Shown here: piece after piece, positions 8,577 to 17,994 of the stretch | Layout: each line of letters begins with the position of its first letter | Numbering within the stretch: the first letter of the stretch is position 1 | Origin: Candidatus Bathycorpusculum hydrogenotrophicum | GTDB lineage: Archaea > Thermoproteota > Bathyarchaeia > Bathyarchaeales > Bathycorpusculaceae | Direction of reading: 5' to 3' | Length of the DNA stretch: 41,028 nucleotides | Assembly: GCA_009783705.1 (NCBI GenBank) | Contig: WRCX01000012.1 | Location: 1 to 41,028 of the forward strand | Notes under the pieces: model-generated | The model's database searches: none | What the model saw: only the letters and a program-made list of their open reading frames with translations | Told to the model about the DNA's origin: nothing | Position numbers and translations under genes: made by a program

Positions 8577-9208
8577 TGTTTATTACTAGATTTGAAGTTG
8601 CCCGTGATTCTGTAATTTCCAAGTTTGTAAAGATCTTAGATGGCAAATTGATTCTTGAGCTTGGATGTAGTACTGGTGATCGAACAAAATTACTCTATGA
8701 GGGTCGTCAACTTGTTGGGGTTGATATAACTGATAAGCTCTCGATGGAGACAAAAAAGCAATTTAGTTTTTTGTTAGCTGATGCAACTGCTTTGCCTTTT
8801 CGGGACGAATCTTTTGATGCCGTTTTATCCTTTGATGTGATTGAGCATGTTGAGGCTGACCAGCTTTTTGTACAGGAAGCCTTTCGCGTTTGTAAGCGTG
8901 GGGGTCCTATAATGCTTGGCACTCCTAATCGATTAAGGTTATCTAATCGACTGTTACGCCTTATCGGCAGGCCTGTTTGTTATCCCTGCTGCCTGGGTGA
9001 GGGTGTCCTCCATTTGCGTGAGTATTCGCATGAACAGTTACTGTCTCTTTGTAGGGATGTTGGTTTAATCGGAAATTGCCTAGATATCTGGGTAGGGCTT
9101 GTGGGACGATTAGATAGGGGGTTTGCTGTTTTTCCGTCAGCATTTGCTTGCTTGACTCAATATATTCTCTTTATTGGTTACAAACCGCCCATCAGCTTTC
9201 GTAGGTAG
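8576..9208 (+). CDS. Class I SAM-dependent methyltransferase
   Basis: A 210-residue Methyltransf_11-type protein. Motif I is ILELGCSTGD (residues 26-35), GVDITD gives the acidic ribose-binding residue, and FDAVLSFDVIEHV is motif II/III of this family. It is coupled to the GT4 gene by a one-base overlap and to the next methyltransferase by another. The two methyltransferases in tandem within a glycosyltransferase cluster suggest glycan or lipid-carrier methylation. Confidence 0.85.
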   Translation: MFITRFEVARDSVISKFVKILDGKLILELGCSTGDRTKLLYEGRQLVGVDITDKLSMETKKQFSFLLADATALPFRDESFDAVLSFDVIEHVEADQLFVQEAFRVCKRGGPIMLGTPNRLRLSNRLLRLIGRPVCYPCCLGEGVLHLREYSHEQLLSLCRDVGLIGNCLDIWVGLVGRLDRGFAVFPSAFACLTQYILFIGYKPPISFRR

Positions 9209-10122
9209 TGATGTTTATGCAAACAACAACTACTGCTACTGCCTGTTTGCTCTGTGGTTCGTTTGAATATATTGCTCTGGATCAGGTTGTTGATTATAGA
9301 CTGCACACAACAAACCAAATTTTTAATCTTGTTCGCTGTCTTAGGTGCGATGCAGTGTATCTCAATCCCCTGCCAAACAACAAAGATTTTCCGAATTTTT
9401 ACCCCGAGGCTTTCTATGCCTCTGTTGATGTCTATTCCTATGTGTCACTTTTTTTAAATCAATTAAAATTTCGAATGGTTACTAATCTGAAAACTAAGGG
9501 CCGAATATTAGATGTTGGTTGTGGTGGTGGCGGCTTGCTTTCTCTTTTTAAAGATGGCGGCTGGCTGGTTTATGGAGTCGATACATCTGAAAAGGCCTGT
9601 AAGCTGGCAACAAAGCGTTTAGGGGAAAACGTGTACAATAATACCTTGAGCGGTTGTGCGTTTCCTGATGATTATTTTGATGTTGTTTTTCTTAACCATG
9701 TAATTGAGCATATGTCATCTCCATATCGAGAACTTGATGAAATTTCAAGGATTTTAAAAAATAATGGTTTAATTGTCATCTGTACTCCAAACATAAGTAG
9801 TTATCAATTTGTCATAAGCGGTGATAAATGGCTGCATTTAGATATTCCCCGCCATGTAATTCTTTATTCTCCTCTGACTATTACGCGGCTTCTCAAAAAA
9901 ACTGGCTTTCAAGTGACAAACATAAGCTTTCCTTTATTTGATTTTCCTCTAGATTTCTACTCTAGTCTCAAACGAAAACATTTACTAAAACGCAATCTAT
10001 CCAATATCCTGTTTTCTCCCTGGTTGCTCTTCTTCTCAGTTGTAGCAAAACTGTTGCCTGCTTGGCGTGGTAGCATGATAGTTACCGCCATTAAGAAAGA
10101 AAATTTATCGAAACACAGTTAA
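9208..10122 (+). CDS. Class I SAM methyltransferase with N-terminal zinc ribbon
   Basis: 304 residues. The N-terminus carries two CXXC pairs (C13/C16 and C44/C47), likely a zinc ribbon, as in sugar C-methyltransferase-like families. The SAM domain follows with ILDVGCGGGG, GVDTSE and FLNHVIEHM. A GTG at 9208 overlaps the upstream stop; ATG at 9211 or 9217 would also serve. Proteins of this layout often methylate sugars or act in surface polysaccharide clusters. The specific substrate is unknown. Confidence 0.85.
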   Translation: MMFMQTTTTATACLLCGSFEYIALDQVVDYRLHTTNQIFNLVRCLRCDAVYLNPLPNNKDFPNFYPEAFYASVDVYSYVSLFLNQLKFRMVTNLKTKGRILDVGCGGGGLLSLFKDGGWLVYGVDTSEKACKLATKRLGENVYNNTLSGCAFPDDYFDVVFLNHVIEHMSSPYRELDEISRILKNNGLIVICTPNISSYQFVISGDKWLHLDIPRHVILYSPLTITRLLKKTGFQVTNISFPLFDFPLDFYSSLKRKHLLKRNLSNILFSPWLLFFSVVAKLLPAWRGSMIVTAIKKENLSKHS

Positions 10123-10134
10123 ATTTTATGGTCG

Positions 10135-12510
10135 TTGATAATTATCCGAAAATCTCTTGTTTCTGTGCTAATCATTCTGTCGGTGGCTCTTGTTTCCCTA
10201 GTTTGGTTTAGGGATGGTTGCATGTTTGTTGGAACCGATCTAGTTTTTCCATCTGATCGGTTAAATATTTTTCTTGAAACTTTTACAATTTGGGATTCAC
10301 GTTCTCTGGGGGCTCTAAACCCGCGGATGCTGGCTTGGTCATTCCCCAATGGGGCTTTCTTGGGTATTTCAGAGATCATTGGACTCTCTTTGGAGTATGC
10401 CGAGCGTTTGTGGTTCTATCTATTATTTGCTTTTTCTGGGTTGTCAATGTATGTCTTATCAACAGTCGTGGCTAAAAACAAAGTCAAACCTTATCACGCT
10501 GTTGGGGTAATCGCGGCACTTTTTTACATGTTTAACCCTTTTTTTGCCTTAGGGGTTTCCCATTGGCCTTATTTGTGGTTAACCTATGCTTCTTTGCCGT
10601 TGATGCTGGGTCTGTTTATCAAGGGTCTCAATGAACAAAGAGGCCTAAAATATATTTTTATTATAAACCTTGTTTGGTTGTTTTTATCGGCGGGTCAATT
10701 TGTTAACCCTAAATATGCTATAATTGTCTGGGTTCCGTTATTACTTTATCTTGCCTTTCATTTAATAGTTAACCGAGAAAAAGCCGTTTTTATTTATTCT
10801 TGTAAATTTTTTTTGCTCTTATTGGTCCTGTGGATACTGCTCAATTCTTATTGGCTTTTGCCAAATATGCTCTATATTTTCCAATCGATTTCAGTTACAG
10901 GCGATCTTTACTTGGCGATCGGTAGAACTAGACTTGCTGATTTTGCCCTAAATAGTGCCCCCTTACCTGAGGCCATGCGATTAGTGGGTTCTTGGGTTTT
11001 GGATTCAGGCTTTAGAGGTTATCCCTATGTTTACTGGGCACAGATATATCGTTCCTCGCTTTTCATACTCATCGGTTATCTTATTCCAGCTATAGCCTTT
11101 TTTCCTGTGATTTTTAAAAAGGGAAAAAATGTTCTTTTTTTTAGCCTATTTTTACTGGGTGCTCTTGTGCTTATGAGTGGTAGTCAACCACCTTTTGGTC
11201 CACTTAACTTATTTTTAACCCATATTCCCTTGATGCTTGAAGTTTTCAATCTTCCCAACATACTTTTTGGTATATACTCCGTTGTTGCGTATGCGGTTCT
11301 TTTTGGTTTAGGTACCATAATGTTTACCTATTATGTGGGTAAAAAGTTACCTCTGCGCTTGCCTCAGAAGTTAAGAGTAGGCCTGAAATATGTGTTTGCA
11401 GGAACCGTTATCTTTCTTGTAATAGGTCTCTATGGATTTCCTCTATGGACTGGTGCGGTAGCTTATCCGGGAAATGCTCTATTGTCCTCAAGTAATTACC
11501 AGATACCTAATTATTACCATGAGGCCTCGTTATGGCTCTCATCTGATAAAGAAGAAGGTGATTTTAGAATTTTTCCTGTGCCCTACTCAAAAGCTGGATA
11601 TGTTGCTTATGTTTGGCCGTCCGGTGGGTACCAAGGTCCAGATTTAACTGAATCGTTACTTGGTAAACCGCTTATAGCCGAACCAATAAATGGTAACTTG
11701 AGTTTATCTATTGCAACCTCAATCGTTTCCAACTCTACCGATAATGTAGCACACATTTTAGCATTTATGAATGTTAAATACATTGTATTGCACAATGATG
11801 TCAACTGGAAATTAATAGATAATTATAATGAACAAATTATGTATTCATACATTGCCGCCACTCAAAAAAATTTGACTAACACCCTAAATTCAATGGCTGG
11901 TTTTAGCTATTGTCGATCCTTTGGCCAACTTGACTTTTACCTAAACAACTATTGGACGCCCATGAAAGTTTATGCAACCTCAAATGCCATTTACTGTGAA
12001 GACTCTGAGCACCTCCCAGAAATCTCAGAACTCAATCAATTTACTCCTCATGAAGTGGTTATTTTACCTAACAACCAATTCAATATCGAACAAACCCTCC
12101 ATCTCCCAACAAACTCATCTATATCTGATCTTGACTTGCTTTCTAACAAAACAACCCCAGTTTTGCTTACCTATGAAAAACTTAATCCAACACTATACAA
12201 CATTGAGGTTGACACTTCAAAGCCCTTCTTTTTAGTTTTTAGCGATTCGTATGATGAGGGTTGGGTTGCAACAGTGGATGGACACAAACTTTCTGACAAG
12301 TATCACTTTAATGCCAACGGATTTGCCAATGGTTGGTACATCAATAAAACCGGTACCTACACCATAGTTTTAGAATTCCAACCGCAAAAATTATTCTACA
12401 CCGGCTCCGCCATATCACTAACTACCATACTTATATGCACCCTATATCTTGGACGAAATAAAATCAAAAAACAACTAGAAAAAAGCTCCTTAAAAAAAGC
12501 TATCCTCTAA
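10135..12510 (+). CDS. Large GT-C/YfhO/AftD-like membrane protein
   Basis: 791 residues. The first about 450 residues hold a dozen or so membrane helices. An early loop contains FVGTDLVFPSD with acidic residues as in GT-C arabinofuranosyl/glycosyl transferases (YfhO or DUF3367/AftD-like). A large extracytoplasmic region follows, ending in the SDSYDEGW type beta-domain (about residue 703) shared by YfhO-like proteins, and then a last helix. Start is TTG. Codons are T-rich in the membrane half and A/C-rich in the last 600 bases. It is likely a polyprenyl-phosphate-sugar-dependent transferase acting outside the membrane. The assignment is by architecture. Confidence 0.7.
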   Translation: MIIIRKSLVSVLIILSVALVSLVWFRDGCMFVGTDLVFPSDRLNIFLETFTIWDSRSLGALNPRMLAWSFPNGAFLGISEIIGLSLEYAERLWFYLLFAFSGLSMYVLSTVVAKNKVKPYHAVGVIAALFYMFNPFFALGVSHWPYLWLTYASLPLMLGLFIKGLNEQRGLKYIFIINLVWLFLSAGQFVNPKYAIIVWVPLLLYLAFHLIVNREKAVFIYSCKFFLLLLVLWILLNSYWLLPNMLYIFQSISVTGDLYLAIGRTRLADFALNSAPLPEAMRLVGSWVLDSGFRGYPYVYWAQIYRSSLFILIGYLIPAIAFFPVIFKKGKNVLFFSLFLLGALVLMSGSQPPFGPLNLFLTHIPLMLEVFNLPNILFGIYSVVAYAVLFGLGTIMFTYYVGKKLPLRLPQKLRVGLKYVFAGTVIFLVIGLYGFPLWTGAVAYPGNALLSSSNYQIPNYYHEASLWLSSDKEEGDFRIFPVPYSKAGYVAYVWPSGGYQGPDLTESLLGKPLIAEPINGNLSLSIATSIVSNSTDNVAHILAFMNVKYIVLHNDVNWKLIDNYNEQIMYSYIAATQKNLTNTLNSMAGFSYCRSFGQLDFYLNNYWTPMKVYATSNAIYCEDSEHLPEISELNQFTPHEVVILPNNQFNIEQTLHLPTNSSISDLDLLSNKTTPVLLTYEKLNPTLYNIEVDTSKPFFLVFSDSYDEGWVATVDGHKLSDKYHFNANGFANGWYINKTGTYTIVLEFQPQKLFYTGSAISLTTILICTLYLGRNKIKKQLEKSSLKKAIL

Positions 12511-12609
12511 ACATCGAACATTTAGTCCTTTGGTTAATGAGTATTCTATGCTTGATTTCTCTATCTGGGATAGTCAACTGGTTTGAGGTTGTTGTGTGAT
12601 TTTTATTTG

Positions 12610-13614
12610 TTATTTTGTGAACCATGTGATTGTTTTTTTAAGTCCTTCTTGTAATTCAATTTTGGGTTTCCATCCAACAATTTTTTCTAGTTTGGTGGTA
12701 TCGGGGCAACGTCGCTTTGGGTCATCTTTAGGTAAGGGCTGAAATGTGATGGGTGATTTGCTTTGGGTTATTTCTTTAATTTTTTGTGCTAACTCGTGTA
12801 TGGTGATTTCTTGTGTGTTGCCCACATTTACTACCTCTCCTTTGGCATTGGGGTTTGTAGCTAGCAAAAGGAGTCCTGTTATGGTGTCGGAGATATAGCA
12901 GAAGGATCGTGTTTGTTTTCCGTCGCCATAAACTGTTATGTCTTGTTTTGCTAATGCTTGGGCAATGAAACGTGATAGGGCTCGACCATATAATCCGTCT
13001 TCACGCAAACGTGGTCCATAGGAGTTAAAGATTCTTGGAATTTTAACATCTAAATTATACTGTTTGTTGTATGCTACAAGTAATGCCTCTGCGAATCGTT
13101 TTCCTTCATCGTAACATGACCTGGGACCAATTGGATTAACGTTTCCCCAATAGGTTTCAGGGGTGGGAATTATTTTTGTGTCACCATAGGTTTCTGAGGT
13201 CGAGGAAAAGAGCAGGGTGGCATCATTTTTTCTGGCAAGCTCCGCCATGACAAATGTCCCTGTAGCGCTGGTCTGCAGTGTTTGGATTGGATGAGTTTGG
13301 TACTCATCTGGTGATGCATGGCCTGCCATGTGGATGATAAAATCAAATTTTTCGTCGCTTCTAAAAGTGCAGACATCGGTTTGGATAAATTTGATTTGGG
13401 CTTGTTTAATGAGATGTTCTATGTTTTCTATTCTGCCGGTTGATAAATCATCAACAACGGTCACCTGCGCGCCGAAATCGGTGACAAGGTCGCATATCCA
13501 GCTGCCTATAAAGCCTGCACCGCCGGTAACGAGAACTTTTTTGCTTGTAAAAATCTCACCGTTTAGGTTTTTCTTTATGTTTTCAAGGTCCTGGCGTATA
13601 ATATCATCCATCAT
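12610..13614 (-). CDS. uxs: UDP-glucuronate decarboxylase (UDP-xylose synthase)-like epimerase
   Basis: A 334-residue extended short-chain dehydrogenase. GGAGFIG (31-37) binds NAD, and the catalytic YXXXK lies in SCYDEGKRFAE (Y168, K172), a segment characteristic of UDP-glucuronate decarboxylases. A 25-residue N-terminal extension precedes the Rossmann fold. It overlaps GalU by 4 bases in the same operon and lies beside divergent ugd. UTP plus glucose-1-phosphate to UDP-glucose to UDP-glucuronate to UDP-xylose is therefore encoded together. Related epimerases cannot be fully excluded. Confidence 0.82.
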   Translation of the reverse strand: MMDDIIRQDLENIKKNLNGEIFTSKKVLVTGGAGFIGSWICDLVTDFGAQVTVVDDLSTGRIENIEHLIKQAQIKFIQTDVCTFRSDEKFDFIIHMAGHASPDEYQTHPIQTLQTSATGTFVMAELARKNDATLLFSSTSETYGDTKIIPTPETYWGNVNPIGPRSCYDEGKRFAEALLVAYNKQYNLDVKIPRIFNSYGPRLREDGLYGRALSRFIAQALAKQDITVYGDGKQTRSFCYISDTITGLLLLATNPNAKGEVVNVGNTQEITIHELAQKIKEITQSKSPITFQPLPKDDPKRRCPDTTKLEKIVGWKPKIELQEGLKKTITWFTK

Positions 13615-14480
13615 GTTGTTTGTTTCCTGCAGAATTGTTTATACGATAACTCTAGGGCTTCCCAGTATCTCTCTGGACTGCCAATATCTAAATGCTTATA
13701 GTTGTCATCTAATTTTACGGCGTATACTCTCATGTTCCACTCGATTAACTTTTGGATGGCATCGGTTAGTTGTATTTCGCCGTGTTTTCCCGGGGTTGTG
13801 GCTTTTAGGGCTTTGAAGATGATGGGGTGGAAAACATACATGGCCATTATTGCCAGATTTGTTTTAGGTTTCTCGGGTTTTTCAACAACATTTTTTACTT
13901 GTATGATCCCGGGTTCTATTTCTTTGCCCTCCACAATGCCGTATTGTTTGGGGTCCTTGATTTCTATGACAAGAAAGATTGCATCGGCATTAAACCGCTC
14001 AAAGCTGTCAAGCAGTTTTTTTACATAGTCCATATTTTTTGATATAATACAACTATCACCAGCATGAACAAGGCAGCTTTCATTTTGGATAAAGGGTTGA
14101 GCCATCAAGACCGCGTTTCCAAAGCCTTTGGGTTCAGGCTGGTTAACCCACATAATAGTTGAGCTATCAAGCATAGCATAAAAACTCTCTAGATCTGAGG
14201 CTTGTCCGTTTTTGCCCGATTCTTCAAGGGTTTGTATGCACTCATTGTCAGGGGTAAAGTGGTCTTCTATGCTGCGTTTGCCTCTGCCGACTACAAAACA
14301 GAACTCTCTAAGACCTGCATCCTGTAGTTGCTCAAAGACTAACTGTACTACTGGTTTGACAATCAGATCGCCATGGGGAGTGTTGGAGAAAATGGGCAAC
14401 ATCTCTTTTGGTTGTTCTTTGGTGGCTGGGAACAATCTGGTTCCTAGACCCGCAGCTGGAATAATTACCTTATAAACCAT
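13611..14480 (-). CDS. galU: UTP-glucose-1-phosphate uridylyltransferase
   Basis: 289 residues with the GalU signature IIPAAGLGTRLFPATKEQP (residues 6-24, containing the G-X-G-T-R loop and the KE/K catalytic region). Family motifs also include HAGDSCII near the middle and VVEKPEKP later. It makes UDP-glucose from glucose-1-phosphate and UTP in the cytoplasm, the substrate of the divergent Ugd. A GGGGAAG ribosome binding site precedes the ATG, and a TATA element lies about 36 bases upstream. Confidence 0.92.
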   Translation of the reverse strand: MVYKVIIPAAGLGTRLFPATKEQPKEMLPIFSNTPHGDLIVKPVVQLVFEQLQDAGLREFCFVVGRGKRSIEDHFTPDNECIQTLEESGKNGQASDLESFYAMLDSSTIMWVNQPEPKGFGNAVLMAQPFIQNESCLVHAGDSCIISKNMDYVKKLLDSFERFNADAIFLVIEIKDPKQYGIVEGKEIEPGIIQVKNVVEKPEKPKTNLAIMAMYVFHPIIFKALKATTPGKHGEIQLTDAIQKLIEWNMRVYAVKLDDNYKHLDIGSPERYWEALELSYKQFCRKQTT

Positions 14481-14511
14481 ACACTTCCCCTTTTCTCTTT
14501 GTTGTGTTAAC

Positions 14512-14520
14512 TATATATAT
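14512..14520. promoter_or_regulatory. Shared divergent TATA element between galU and ugd
   Basis: TATATATAT is the only good TATA match in the 63-base gap between the divergent starts. It is about 28 bases from the ugd TTG (near-leaderless) and about 36 bases from the galU ATG. Its near-symmetry would allow use in both directions. Confidence 0.5.
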
Positions 14521-14543
14521 TTAGCCCGATCACCTACCATCTG

Positions 14544-15908
14544 TTGCTGACTGAGGTTTTAGGTTTGTATAAGCGACCAACCATTTCTGTTATCGGTGTT
14601 GGATATGTTGGTTTATGTACTGCGATAAGTCTGGCAAGCAGAGGCTATAGTGTTGTTGCCTCTGATATAGACGCAGAAAAAATCAATAAAATAAATCATG
14701 GTATTCCTCCATTCTTTGAGCCGGGTCTTGAAGAAAAACTCTCTGAATGTATCCAAAAAGGTACCCTAAAAGGGTTAGTTAACCAAACCGATACGGCAAT
14801 ACTGGAAACCGACTATACCTATGTGGCTGTAGGAACCCCAAGCAAGCCCGATGGCAACATAGATCTCACCTACATAAACTCTGCCGTTACCACTATCGGC
14901 AAAACGCTCAAACAAAAAAACGATTATCACCTAATAATAATCAAAAGTACCGTTGTGCCCGGAACAACCCAAAATGTCATATTGCCCCTTCTCGAGTTGG
15001 AATCAGCCAAGAAATGCTCTGTGGATTTTGGGTTATGCATGAACCCCGAGTTTTTGCGCCAAGGCTCAGCATTCCACGATACCCTACATGCCGATCGCAT
15101 AATTATTGGCTCAGTTGACCCACAAGCTAGCCGCTGTCTTGAAACGCTCTACCAAGACGTCTATAGACCCAAGGTGCCTCCTATACTGCAAACTAGCCTC
15201 TCAACGGCTGAACTTATCAAGTATGCCAGCAACGCCATGCTAGCAACCAAAATAAGCTTCATAAATACCATCGCCAATATCTGCGAAAAAATCCCCGGTG
15301 CAGATATCCAAGTTGTAGCACAGGCTATGGGTTTAGACCAGCGCATCGGTTCACAATTTTTAGATGCCGGTTTAGGATATGGCGGTTCATGTTTTCCTAA
15401 AGACCTAAAAGCATTGCTTGCTTGTTCCAACGCGGCTGGTTACACGCCTGAGCTTTTGGATGCAACTGAAAAAGTTAACAAAAAACAACCCTTTAGAGCC
15501 GTAGAGTTTTGCAGACAACACATAGGTACCCTTAGCGGTAAACAAATCGCTATTTTAGGTTTGGCGTTTAAGCCCAATACCGATGATTTACGCGAAGCGC
15601 AAGCTATCCCCCTTATTAATCAGCTGTTGGCGGAGGGTGCCTGTGTTGTTGCGTATGATCCAGTTGCATTGTCGATGGCTAAGCTTATTTTCAAAGATTC
15701 TATTTGCTATGCCTCTTCTGCTGTAGAATGTCTGAGAGATGCTGATTGTTGTATTCTTGTGACCGAGTGGCCTGAATTTAAAACGTTAACTCCTGACTTT
15801 TTTAAGGCTAATATGAAACAACCCATACTAATCGATGGCAGACGCATCTATGACCCTCAAAAATTTAGCAAAACACTGAAATTTTCCGCTATCGGTTTAG
15901 GACAATAA
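14544..15908 (+). CDS. ugd: UDP-glucose 6-dehydrogenase
   Basis: 454 residues. GVGYVG (18-23) is the NAD-binding loop, and the active-site cysteine is C283 in GYGGSCFPKDL. The C-terminal UDP-binding domain starts at about GKQIAILGLAFKPNTDD. The enzyme oxidises UDP-glucose to UDP-glucuronate with two NAD. UDP/GDP-sugar dehydrogenases look alike, but the neighbouring galU and UDP-glucuronate decarboxylase favour UDP-glucose. Start is TTG at 14544, with another in-frame TTG at 14565. Codon choice changes from C-ending to T/G-ending within the last 400 bases. Confidence 0.87.
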   Translation: MLTEVLGLYKRPTISVIGVGYVGLCTAISLASRGYSVVASDIDAEKINKINHGIPPFFEPGLEEKLSECIQKGTLKGLVNQTDTAILETDYTYVAVGTPSKPDGNIDLTYINSAVTTIGKTLKQKNDYHLIIIKSTVVPGTTQNVILPLLELESAKKCSVDFGLCMNPEFLRQGSAFHDTLHADRIIIGSVDPQASRCLETLYQDVYRPKVPPILQTSLSTAELIKYASNAMLATKISFINTIANICEKIPGADIQVVAQAMGLDQRIGSQFLDAGLGYGGSCFPKDLKALLACSNAAGYTPELLDATEKVNKKQPFRAVEFCRQHIGTLSGKQIAILGLAFKPNTDDLREAQAIPLINQLLAEGACVVAYDPVALSMAKLIFKDSICYASSAVECLRDADCCILVTEWPEFKTLTPDFFKANMKQPILIDGRRIYDPQKFSKTLKFSAIGLGQ

Positions 15909-16014
15909 CCTCATATGCTCACTTTATCTGCCAACCAAGCCACTGTCTCCGCTCATAGCACTTCACACGACTGATAGTATCCGTATGCAATCATTGATTA
16001 GTTGCTTAGGTTTT

Positions 16015-16085
16015 GTTAGTTGTTGTTTGGTGGCTTTTTTGGGTTGTTGCCGTAATCTTTGTTGTTCCCTGATTTTGTTTTTTTG
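16015..16085 (+). repeat. T/G-rich intergenic tract
   Basis: A short strongly T/G-biased stretch in the 250-base gap between ugd and the flippase gene, of the same kind as the tract at 2150-2280. Possible U-rich termination zone for ugd. Confidence 0.35.
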
Positions 16086-16158
16086 AAAACCAAAAGCGAT
16101 AAACATTACCTTAACACCAACATTAAACTTAACTTAAAACTGTACTTGAGGATGAGCG

Positions 16159-17730
16159 ATGAGTAAGGCTGCTGATATGGCAAAGGTTTCGGCTAAAGGC
16201 GGTTTCCATATGCTTTGGGGCCTTGTTATATCTACGGTTATCTCCTCTGTTGGTACTATTATTATCGGTAGGTTGTTGGGTGCAGATAATTGGGGTCTCT
16301 ACACCATCGCCATTGCTGCACCTACTATGATTGCAACCTTTAGAGACTGGGGTGTGAACACTGCGATGGTTCGATATACTGCCCAGTACAATAGTGAAAA
16401 TCAAGTTTCTAAGATAAGAAGTGTCTTTGTTGCGGGCCTTATCTTTGAGCTTGTTTTAGGTTTAGCGCTCTCGATTGCATCTATTGCACTTTCAGGTTTT
16501 CTTGCAAATGCATATCAACGCCCAGAAATAGTCCACTTAATCCAAATAGCTTCTATATTTGTGCTAAGTGGTGCAATGATGTCTGCTGCAGGTGCAGCCT
16601 TCACTGGTATGGAACGATTACACCTTAACAGTATCATGTTAATTGTTCAATCCATAGTTAAGACCGGTCTGATATTGGCTCTTGTGATTTTGGGTTTCGG
16701 TACTTTGGGTGCAATAACTGGCTTTTCTATAGCAGTTCTAGTTGCAGGTATAACTGGCGTTTTGCTTATGTATCTAATGTACACCTCGTTGCCTAAGCCT
16801 GAGGATGGCAAATTAGCCATAGGTGCAACGATAAAAACCCTGCTTGGGTACGGTTTACCGCTTTCTATAGGCACCATGCTGGTTAGTTTACTTGGTTTTT
16901 TCTATTCTCTTATTATGCCTATTTTTGTTATTGACAATAGCATTATTGGTAATTATTCTCTTGCACAAACCTTTGTTGTTTTAATTACATTCTTTGCCTC
17001 ACCTGTGACAACTATGCTTTTCCCTGCCTTCTCAAAGCTTGATTACCGGACCAATTCTGCTGATCTGAAAAATGTTTTTCAATATTCTGTAAAGTATGCT
17101 GCACTCATAGTTGTGCCTGTTACTTTTTTGGTCATGTCTCTTGCTGAACCCGCGATCCATACCCTATTTCCTGAGGGTTTCTCACAGGCACCTTTCTTCC
17201 TTATGTTATTATCAATAAGTTATCTGCTTACTGCTTTTGGTAATTTGAGTGCGGCTAATCTTATAAATAGTCAAGGCGACACAAAATACAGCCTTAAACT
17301 CTCGATTCTTCAAACAGCCATCGGTTTCCCATTGGGGTTTGTGCTGATTTCCCAATTTGGTATTATCGGTTTAATTATTAGCTCCCTTACAGTTGTCCTT
17401 CCCGGATTAGTTTTGAGTTTAAACTTTATAAAGAAACGCTACGGAGTCTCAGTAGCTTGGGGCGCATCTGCAAAGATTCTGATCTCATCTGCACTTACCG
17501 GGGTCTTAACTTACCTCTTGGTCACTTGGCTACCCTTTATCAGCGTAATTCGCCTGGCGATAGGTGTAGTGGCATTTGTGGGTATTTTTATACTGATTGC
17601 AGTTTTCACCCGAACCATAACCCGAACCGACTTGGAAAACATCCGAACAATCGTGGGTGGTCTGGGTCCATTGCGTAAACCTCTAAACATTGTGCTTGGT
17701 ATACTAGAAAAGCTCATGCCGAAAGCTTGA
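16159..17730 (+). CDS. Wzx/MATE-like polysaccharide flippase
   Basis: 523 residues, hydrophobic throughout with about 14 predicted membrane helices. The N-terminal stretch GLVISTVISSVGTIIIGRLL and the following LGADNWGLYTIA are typical of the oligosaccharide flippase (RfbX/Wzx, MATE-like) family. Such proteins move lipid-linked oligosaccharides to the outer membrane face. The ATG has a GAGGATG ribosome binding site 4 bases upstream. Its position between the UDP-sugar and dTDP-rhamnose genes fits an export role for the glycan made by this locus. Confidence 0.88.
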   Translation: MSKAADMAKVSAKGGFHMLWGLVISTVISSVGTIIIGRLLGADNWGLYTIAIAAPTMIATFRDWGVNTAMVRYTAQYNSENQVSKIRSVFVAGLIFELVLGLALSIASIALSGFLANAYQRPEIVHLIQIASIFVLSGAMMSAAGAAFTGMERLHLNSIMLIVQSIVKTGLILALVILGFGTLGAITGFSIAVLVAGITGVLLMYLMYTSLPKPEDGKLAIGATIKTLLGYGLPLSIGTMLVSLLGFFYSLIMPIFVIDNSIIGNYSLAQTFVVLITFFASPVTTMLFPAFSKLDYRTNSADLKNVFQYSVKYAALIVVPVTFLVMSLAEPAIHTLFPEGFSQAPFFLMLLSISYLLTAFGNLSAANLINSQGDTKYSLKLSILQTAIGFPLGFVLISQFGIIGLIISSLTVVLPGLVLSLNFIKKRYGVSVAWGASAKILISSALTGVLTYLLVTWLPFISVIRLAIGVVAFVGIFILIAVFTRTITRTDLENIRTIVGGLGPLRKPLNIVLGILEKLMPKA

Positions 17731-17841
17731 AAGTAATTAATGAAACGGTAATGTAGCTGTGCAATTGCCCCTCTACGGCTTCTGGTGTTTTTATGATGTT
17801 TACGGAAAAGCGAAATGCTATAGCTCATTTTTACTTATGCA

Positions 17842-17982
17842 ATGGATCATGTGGATCATGCTTTTTGGCCTTCTAGACAATCGTTACTAAGTGTGATCCT
17901 CAATTTAGCCTATCGGATCAACCCATTTGGAAATATCGGTATCTGGAAAGAATTAAATACGTCTTTGTGTTCCGATTATTGA
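17842..17982 (+). pseudogene. Short reading frame, possible methyltransferase remnant
   Basis: An ATG-started frame of 46 codons with protein-like composition, for example FWPSRQSLLSVILNLAYRIN followed by an Asn/Gly/Trp-containing stretch ending CSDY. It stops just before the FkbM gene. The look is that of the segment that precedes motif I in some SAM methyltransferases, with the rest lost. This is a weak call; it may be chance coding. It is preceded by a GGATCATG direct repeat (17844-17859 region). Confidence 0.2.
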
Positions 17983-17994
17983 CTGGTGTTTTTT

